A DNA stretch of 19,669 nucleotides from Thermoplasmata archaeon. GTDB taxonomy: Archaea > Thermoplasmatota > Penumbrarchaeia > Penumbrarchaeales > EX4484-36. The translations under genes and the position numbers were made by a program. Below the pieces are notes generated by a model. It saw only the letters and a program-made list of their open reading frames with translations, was not told where the DNA came from and ran no database searches. Below, in pieces: positions 14,491-19,669 of this stretch. The stretch covers positions 1 to 19,669 of the forward strand of contig JAGHBW010000081.1 in NCBI GenBank assembly GCA_021160765.1. Reading direction: 5' to 3'. Each line of letters starts with the position of its first letter. Position 1 is the stretch's first letter.

Positions 14491-15887
14491 TTCACCCCAC
14501 CCTTCTCATAGTTCTTCCACTGGTTGGCGCCTTCTCCGTCTCCCTTATTAGAAGGTATGGGGGAGGGGCGATTAAACTCTACGGTTCGGCCTACCTCTTC
14601 CTCAACCTCATAATCTCCGCCGTTCTATTCATGGAGGTGAGAAGTGGAGGGGAGGTGACGGAGAGGATAGCTGGCTACTCTCCACCTGTGGGAATATTCC
14701 TTGCGGTTGGAGCAGTGAACGCTGTACTGGTTCTCTTGATAAACCTCTTCGCCGCCTTCAACTACCTCACATTCAACCCCAAGGATAAGGAGCCCTTCCA
14801 CCGCTTCACGGTCCTCTACCTCCTGGGGGTCGCCTCATCATCTGGCATAGTCCTTACTGGAGACCTCTTCAACATGTTCGTCTTCTTTGAGATAGCAGCG
14901 GTCTCCTCCTACGCCCTTGTGGCCTCATCCAAGGATGAAAGGTCTGTAGGCTCAGCCATAAAATACATGATTCTCGGGAGCGTCGGTTCAACCTTCATGC
15001 TGATCTCAATAGCGCTGATATACTCTGAACTGAGGACACTGAACCTCTACGACATTGCACACAGGATAGGGGAGATGGGTGGAGCTGTTAGGACGGCGGC
15101 CTTCACCTTCCTGATTGTGGGGATAGGGGTAGAGGCTGAGATCTTCCCCTTCAATGGCTGGGTTCCGGGGGTTTACGGTAGATCGGATGGGAACATCTCA
15201 TCATTCCTTGTTCTGGGACCGTCCAAGGCCGCCATATACGCCATACTTAGGGTCCTGATCACCCTCTTCTACGGCTCCTCCTCCAGGGCGGTCATGATGG
15301 ACATAGCGATGGTTCTCGGGCTCATAACCCTGGTAGTGGGTGAGGTGGCCGCCCTATCTGAGAAGGATCCAAAAAGAATGCTGGCTTTCTCCTCCATCGG
15401 ACAGATGGGGCTGATCCTCATTGCAATATCCCTTGGGAGTGCGGCGGGCATTGTGGCGGCTGTCTTCCTTATGGTCTCCCACGCCTCTGTGAAATCCGCC
15501 CTCTTCCTCTCCTCCGACGTCTACAGGCAGGGTGGGATGAGGTACACCCTCACAGGTGCCCTGAGCGTTGGTGCCGTTTTGGGGCTTGTGGGGATGCCGC
15601 CCTTTGCTGGCTTCTGGGGGAAGTGGTACCTCTTGAGCGGTGCCGCTGATGAGGGCCTGTGGATTGTAATCGCAGCGGTTATCTTCACAACCGCTGTTGA
15701 GGCGTACTACCTAGCGCGCTTCCTCTCCAGGGGGCTTAGCATGAAGAAAAGAGGGGGGGTTAAGCCCACAAGGGTTATAACAATGACTGTGATGGTGGGG
15801 GTTTCACTACTGGTCGGCCTTTTCGCCTCCGTGATCTACGAGATGGTCTCAGCGGGTGTGACAACTCTTCTCTCAGGGGGGATCTGA
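14484..15887 (+). CDS. mbsH: MnhD/MrpD/NuoN-like ion-translocating subunit (Mbs/Mbx subunit H)
   Basis: This 467-residue polytopic membrane protein, about 14 helices, is of the MrpD/NuoLMN family that forms proton or sodium half-channels. The conserved charged residues expected inside the membrane are visible: Glu in NMFVFFEIAAVSSYAL, Lys in SKAAIYAILR, Lys in SHASVKSALFLSS, and Lys in FAGFWGKWYLL. The usual L-P-x-A-H loop is changed to FNGWVPGVYGRSDG. It starts inside the MrpC-like gene and is followed directly by a second, larger member of the same family. The pair H and H' is the arrangement seen in Mbx/Mbs complexes. Confidence 0.9.
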   Translation: MVVHPTLLIVLPLVGAFSVSLIRRYGGGAIKLYGSAYLFLNLIISAVLFMEVRSGGEVTERIAGYSPPVGIFLAVGAVNAVLVLLINLFAAFNYLTFNPKDKEPFHRFTVLYLLGVASSSGIVLTGDLFNMFVFFEIAAVSSYALVASSKDERSVGSAIKYMILGSVGSTFMLISIALIYSELRTLNLYDIAHRIGEMGGAVRTAAFTFLIVGIGVEAEIFPFNGWVPGVYGRSDGNISSFLVLGPSKAAIYAILRVLITLFYGSSSRAVMMDIAMVLGLITLVVGEVAALSEKDPKRMLAFSSIGQMGLILIAISLGSAAGIVAAVFLMVSHASVKSALFLSSDVYRQGGMRYTLTGALSVGAVLGLVGMPPFAGFWGKWYLLSGAADEGLWIVIAAVIFTTAVEAYYLARFLSRGLSMKKRGGVKPTRVITMTVMVGVSLLVGLFASVIYEMVSAGVTTLLSGGI

Positions 15888-17738
15888 ATGATCTGGGAAG
15901 CAATTTCGCTTATGGTCCTTCTCGCCCTTCTGGCATACGCCACCGGTCGTCTCAGCAGGTACTCTGGGATCTTCGCTGTTCTTGCAGGCTTCGTTCCCCT
16001 GGCGATGCTCTTTGACTGGGCACCCACCGCCGGGCTGAAACACCTGATCTCCCTGGGGTTTGAGAAGAGCACCGCAGTGAACATAAAGATAGCCACACTT
16101 CACTTCTCCATAACCCCTCTATCCTGGCTCTTTCTGACGATGGTTGGGGGGATCTTTCCCTTCATAGCACTGTACGCCATATCGTACTTCAAGAAGGCCC
16201 CCGGGGGCTTCTTCGGCTCCATGACCCTTGCTCTTGTGGGCGCCACGGGGGTTGTACTGGCCTCTGACCTCCTGACCTTCTTCATATTCTGGGAGGTCAT
16301 GTCCTGGAGCGCCTTCCTTCTTGTTGTTAGGGGAAGGGACCGCTCCGCCATCACCTCCTACTTCTCCTTCAGCGCTCTTTCAGCATACCTCATACTCTTC
16401 GGGATAATGGTTCTGAGAAGTGAGGCGGAGACGCTCTCCTTCAGCAGCCTCTCCTCCTCCATAACCTCAAGCAGGCTGACACTGCTGGCCTTCATATCCA
16501 TGGCCGCAGGGTTCGGGGTTAAGGGGGCGCTGATGCCCCTCCACATATGGGCCCCAAGGGCCTACAGCAGGTCAGAGGAGCCCTTTGTGGCATACCTCGC
16601 TGGAGGTTTAAGCAAACTGGGGTACTACGGTATCTTCCTCCTCTTCTACTCCTTTGTGGGTGTATCCGTCATCACCAGGTTCGGCACATTCAGAGGTGTC
16701 CCCTACCTGGGGTACTCCCTGGCAATCTTCGGGGCGCTCTCCGCCTTCATTGGAACTGTTCTGGCCTTCATGGAGGACGACCTGAGAAAGCTTCTGGCTT
16801 ACTCCTCAATAGGACAGCTGGGCTACATAGCAATAGGCATTGGAATAGGCACTCCCCTGGCGCTATCAGGGGCGCTCTTCCAGGCGGTGAATCACACCTT
16901 CTTCAAGGCTGTCCTTTTCCTGGCGGCTGGCAGTGTATATTACAGGACTGGGAGGTGGAAGATAAGTGAACTTGGAGGGGTAGCCTACAGGATGCCCTTC
17001 ACATTTCTGGCAGCCCTATTCTCTATATTCGCCCTTGCCGCCATACCCATAACCAGCGGTTTTGCTGCCAAATGGCTCCTCTACGTCAGTACTGTGGATA
17101 AGAGGTTCGTCTTCTTAACCCCAATAATGCTGATAGCCGGGGTTGGTGCCTTCCTCTACTCCTTCCGGATACTCTACGGGGTCTTCTTGGGAGAGCCGCG
17201 ATACCCCGATATTAAGGAGGCGCCGGCGCTTCAACTCATACCCATGTGGATACTGGTGATGCCCCTTGTCATATTCCTCATCTTCCCCGGAAAGCTTATG
17301 GATGTTTTCGGTGAGATCTTCGCCTACTACGGCCTTGAGGGCGTCTCCCACACCGATTTCGCCATAACCACATCCCTCTCCTCCTACAACACCCTGGCTG
17401 TTATCTTCGCCCTCATGGGTGGTCTCATGGTCGCCTTTATAATCTACGTTTCAAGGCCCCACAGGGTTGTAAGCCACTACGACAATTATCTCTCCGGGGA
17501 GATCCCGGAGGTCCACGAGGGGCTGAGCCTGCACGCAGCCACAAGGTACTATAAACCTGTTGAGGACCTCTTTCAGCCCTATTTCGCCCACGGGGCAGAG
17601 AGGTTCTATCACCACATTGAGGTGGGCCTTGAGGGTGTGGGTGATGGCTTACGGCGGCTCTTCAAGACCACAGTGTCCAACATGATATACCTTGTTCTGG
17701 CAGGCCTCCTTCTTATAGGGTGGTGGTTGACATGGTAG
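15888..17738 (+). CDS. Second MrpD/NuoL-like ion-translocating subunit (Mbs/Mbx subunit H')
   Basis: This 616-residue polytopic protein is of the same family as the preceding gene but has a long C-terminal extension after the core helices. Residues about 530-590 are polar (YYKPVEDLFQPYFAHGAE), followed by a last membrane helix. That layout resembles the lateral-helix and anchor region of NuoL-type subunits. Key residues are Glu in FFIFWEVMSWSAF, PLHIWAPRAYSRSEE, Lys in GGLSKLGYYGI, Lys in HTFFKAVLFLAAGS, and Lys in SGFAAKWLLYVS. The ATG follows the previous stop directly and has a GGGGGG-containing site. It would give the complex a second ion channel unit. Confidence 0.88.
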   Translation: MIWEAISLMVLLALLAYATGRLSRYSGIFAVLAGFVPLAMLFDWAPTAGLKHLISLGFEKSTAVNIKIATLHFSITPLSWLFLTMVGGIFPFIALYAISYFKKAPGGFFGSMTLALVGATGVVLASDLLTFFIFWEVMSWSAFLLVVRGRDRSAITSYFSFSALSAYLILFGIMVLRSEAETLSFSSLSSSITSSRLTLLAFISMAAGFGVKGALMPLHIWAPRAYSRSEEPFVAYLAGGLSKLGYYGIFLLFYSFVGVSVITRFGTFRGVPYLGYSLAIFGALSAFIGTVLAFMEDDLRKLLAYSSIGQLGYIAIGIGIGTPLALSGALFQAVNHTFFKAVLFLAAGSVYYRTGRWKISELGGVAYRMPFTFLAALFSIFALAAIPITSGFAAKWLLYVSTVDKRFVFLTPIMLIAGVGAFLYSFRILYGVFLGEPRYPDIKEAPALQLIPMWILVMPLVIFLIFPGKLMDVFGEIFAYYGLEGVSHTDFAITTSLSSYNTLAVIFALMGGLMVAFIIYVSRPHRVVSHYDNYLSGEIPEVHEGLSLHAATRYYKPVEDLFQPYFAHGAERFYHHIEVGLEGVGDGLRRLFKTTVSNMIYLVLAGLLLIGWWLTW

Positions 17739-18691
17739 ACTTCTCTTCAATCCTGGCCCTTCTTGTAGAAGGAGTACTCCTGGCAGCCCTTGGAGTTCTA
17801 ACCGGAATACTCTTCATGGGGATTGCAAGGAAGGTTGTGGCGAGGGTGCACAACAGGGTTGGCCCACCGGTCTATCAGAGCTACATAGACATAATAAAAC
17901 TCCTGACGAAGAAGACCAACATATCCCACGGATGGATATTTGATCTGGCGCTACTCTTCTCCATCTCCGGGATACTTCTGACCCTCCTGTTCCTTCCCAT
18001 AGGCGGAATAAAACTGCTGAGTATTCATGGAGATCTCTTCTTAGTCCTCTACCTCCTGGCAATACCCGCTCTGGGCTTCGCCCTTGGGGCGGGGGCCTCT
18101 GGCAACCCCAATGCGGGGATAGGGGTTATGAGGGCGCTGGTTATGATGTTCTCCTATGAACTCCCCTTCATAATCGCAGTCCTGGCGGTCATGATATACT
18201 ACGACACCACATCTATCGCCACCATTGTTGCCAGTCAATCCCACATGAGGTGGGCAATTCTTGTTCCTCCACTTCTCATCGGTGCCCTTGTGGCGGACAT
18301 GGCGCTTCAGGGGATGCTCATGGAGAAGCCCTTTGACATACCAATTGCCCCGCATGAGATCGCGAGTGGGCCCATGGTTGAGTTCGGTGGAAAATACCTT
18401 GGAACCCTGATGCTCTACAAGGCAACCTCCATAGTAGTGGAGACCACCCTTTTCGTGGACCTCTTTCTGGGCGGTGCTGTTGTTCTTGACCCTGCCACGT
18501 ACGGGGCGGTTGCATATGCGGTGAATCTCGTGGTCTGGTTCCTCCTAATCCTCGCTGTCTTCATCATATCAGTCCTTATAAACACAGTATTTCCCAGATT
18601 CAGAATAGAGCAGGCCCTGAAGTTCTACTGGAGCTATGATACTGCGCTGGCGATACTGGCCCTCATGTGGATCTACTTCCTTTACATATAG
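17732..18691 (+). CDS. mbsM: NuoH-like membrane anchor subunit (Mbs/Mbx subunit M)
   Basis: This 319-residue protein with about eight helices is homologous to NuoH/EchB/MbhM, which links the hydrophilic redox arm to the ion-pumping arm. Conserved loops are ARVHNRVGPPVYQSYIDIIK at about 34-53, GASGNPNAGIGVMRALVMMF, and PFDIPIAPHEIASGPMVEFG. The ATG at 17732 has AGGGTGGTGG before it and overlaps the previous stop by 7 bp; a GTG at 17720 in the same frame is less likely. Its position before the NuoB-like gene, rather than after the NuoD-like gene, is the mbx/mbs order. Confidence 0.9.
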   Translation: MVDFSSILALLVEGVLLAALGVLTGILFMGIARKVVARVHNRVGPPVYQSYIDIIKLLTKKTNISHGWIFDLALLFSISGILLTLLFLPIGGIKLLSIHGDLFLVLYLLAIPALGFALGAGASGNPNAGIGVMRALVMMFSYELPFIIAVLAVMIYYDTTSIATIVASQSHMRWAILVPPLLIGALVADMALQGMLMEKPFDIPIAPHEIASGPMVEFGGKYLGTLMLYKATSIVVETTLFVDLFLGGAVVLDPATYGAVAYAVNLVVWFLLILAVFIISVLINTVFPRFRIEQALKFYWSYDTALAILALMWIYFLYI

Positions 18692-18701
18692 AGGTGGTGA
18701 G

Positions 18702-19268
18702 ATGGCGGAAGAGATTAAGGAGAAATGGAGCAAAATAGCCCGATGGGCTTCAAAGAGGTCCCTCTGGATGGTTCACTTCTGCACTGGCTGTGGTGCAATT
18801 GAGATGCCACCGGTTATGACCTCACGCTTTGACATGGAGAGGTTCGGGATGGGATCCATGGCGACACCCCGTCAGGCGGACATACTACTCATAACTGGCT
18901 ACCTCTCCATAAAGACCTTGAAGAGGGTTGTGAGGGTCTACGAACAGATGCAGGCTCCAAAATACGTTGTCGCCTTTGGCTCCTGCACCATAAACGGGGG
19001 AATGTACTGGGACTCCTACAACACCATCAAAGACTTAAGCAAGTACATCCCCGTGGACCTCTACATTGCTGGCTGCATGCCCAGGCCTGAGGCGATAATT
19101 GACGCCTTCAACAAGCTCATGGAGATGATAGACAGGGGGGAGGCCAGGGGGTGGGAGAAATACGAGAAGTATTATGAGAAATACAAGAGGAATCAGGAGG
19201 CGGCCTTCAACTACAAGCTTGAGGAGGTTGAAGAGGTAGAGGAAGAGAGGAAGGGGGGAGAGAAATGA
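18702..19268 (+). CDS. mbsJ: NuoB-like iron-sulfur subunit (Mbs/Mbx subunit J)
   Basis: This 188-residue subunit carries the cluster nearest the catalytic site. Four Cys residues fit one [4Fe-4S] cluster: C27 and C30 in HFCTGCGAIE, C95 in GSCTINGG, and C125 in AGCMPRPEA. The first pair is CxxC as in NiFe-hydrogenase small subunits, not the adjacent CC of complex I NuoB. The following GAIE and SRFDMERFGM are complex I-like. The C-terminal 50 residues are charged helix ending in a Glu-rich tail. The ATG at 18702 has a strong GAGGTGGTGAG ribosome binding site; the frame is open to 18636 but that part overlaps the NuoH-like gene. Its stop overlaps the next ATG. Confidence 0.9.
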   Translation: MAEEIKEKWSKIARWASKRSLWMVHFCTGCGAIEMPPVMTSRFDMERFGMGSMATPRQADILLITGYLSIKTLKRVVRVYEQMQAPKYVVAFGSCTINGGMYWDSYNTIKDLSKYIPVDLYIAGCMPRPEAIIDAFNKLMEMIDRGEARGWEKYEKYYEKYKRNQEAAFNYKLEEVEEVEEERKGGEK

Positions 19269-19669
19269 GCAGAGCGGTCAAGGTTCTGGGCAGAGGAGAG
19301 GAGCTGAGGCGTGGAAGGGTGATAGTAAGGTTGGAGCCGGAGGAGGTGGAGGAGGCAATAAAAAAGCTGAAGGGCAAGGGCTACAACCATTTCGTCGCCC
19401 TCTCCTGTGTGGACTGGATCAAGCAGGGGGAGTTTGAACTGGTCTATCACATTTACAACTACGAGAGGAGGGAGCACGTTATGATCATGACCCGGGTCCC
19501 CCGGGAGGGAGGCTCAATGAAGAGCCTCTCTCACCTCTTCCCCCAGATAGAGACTTACGAGAGGGAGATACACGAGATGTACGGGGTTGATTTCCCGGGG
19601 AACAGACGGCTCAAACCCTTCATCCTTGAGGGCTGGCCTCATATGCCGCCCATGAGAAAGGATTTTGAC
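19265..19669 (+). CDS. mbsK: NuoC-like subunit, partial at right edge (Mbs/Mbx subunit K)
   Basis: The first 135 residues are visible and the gene continues off the window. The NuoC signature is ETYEREIHEMYGVDFPGN at about 102-119, followed by RRLKPFILEGWP. NuoC-type subunits (the 30 kDa subunit) brace the large catalytic subunit. The ATG overlaps the stop of the NuoB-like gene (ATGA). The expected next genes, not visible here, are the NuoD-like large subunit and a two-cluster ferredoxin-like subunit. Confidence 0.9.
   Translation, partial: MSRAVKVLGRGEELRRGRVIVRLEPEEVEEAIKKLKGKGYNHFVALSCVDWIKQGEFELVYHIYNYERREHVMIMTRVPREGGSMKSLSHLFPQIETYEREIHEMYGVDFPGNRRLKPFILEGWPHMPPMRKDFD

Noticed and set aside
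16547..16969. 140-codon plus-strand frame within the second antiporter-like gene
   Set aside because: Out-of-frame shadow of a conserved membrane protein, Leu/Arg/Cys-rich with no start signal.
12039..19669. The operon as a plain Mrp sodium/proton antiporter or as respiratory complex I
   Set aside because: NuoH, NuoB and NuoC-like genes exclude a plain Mrp antiporter; MrpE, F, G and B-like genes and the CxxC motif in the NuoB-like protein exclude complex I.

Overview
The window reads as a chromosomal segment of a thermophilic, anaerobic euryarchaeon. Archaeal markers are GatD (the archaea-specific tRNA amidotransferase subunit), TATA-box promoters, and a ferredoxin-linked antiporter/oxidoreductase operon of the Thermococcales Mbx/Mbs type. 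Arginine is written mostly as AGG/AGA, lysine as AAG and isoleucine often as ATA, which fits a thermophile. The large surface protein with FG-GAP and Ig-like repeats, one C-terminal membrane helix and a cytoplasmic zinc ribbon recalls Thermoplasmatota-like lineages. I cannot fix the taxon from sequence alone.

Layout. (1) Positions 1-2968 form an accessory block on the minus strand. It holds the partial, probably 5'-truncated end of a calcium-binding (thrombospondin type 3-like) surface protein and a two-gene type II restriction-modification system. The block is visibly richer in A+T than the rest. (2) Positions 3232-5214 hold gatD and a convergent isochorismatase-family hydrolase whose 3' ends overlap by 6 bp. 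(3) Positions 5310-10594 are a two-gene operon: a 1423-residue membrane-anchored FG-GAP/Ig-like protein translationally coupled by ATGA to a histone-deacetylase-fold hydrolase. (4) Positions 10749-11882 hold a KamA-family radical SAM aminomutase behind its own TATA box and a 5' leader hairpin. The substrate residues differ from those of lysine 2,3-aminomutase. (5) Positions 12039 to the right edge hold eleven tightly overlapping genes in the order MnhE, MnhF, MnhG, DUF4040, E/MnhB, MnhC, MnhD, second MnhD/NuoL-like, NuoH, NuoB, NuoC (cut by the edge).

The order of block 5, with two successive large antiporter subunits followed by the NuoH-like and then the NuoB/NuoC-like subunits, matches the mbx/mbs (membrane-bound sulfane reductase) layout rather than the mbh hydrogenase layout. 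The expected next genes, just outside the window, are the NuoD-like large subunit (L) and the NuoI-like ferredoxin-type subunit (N). Together these would couple oxidation of reduced ferredoxin to sodium/proton translocation. No tRNA, rRNA, CRISPR array or intact insertion sequence was seen.
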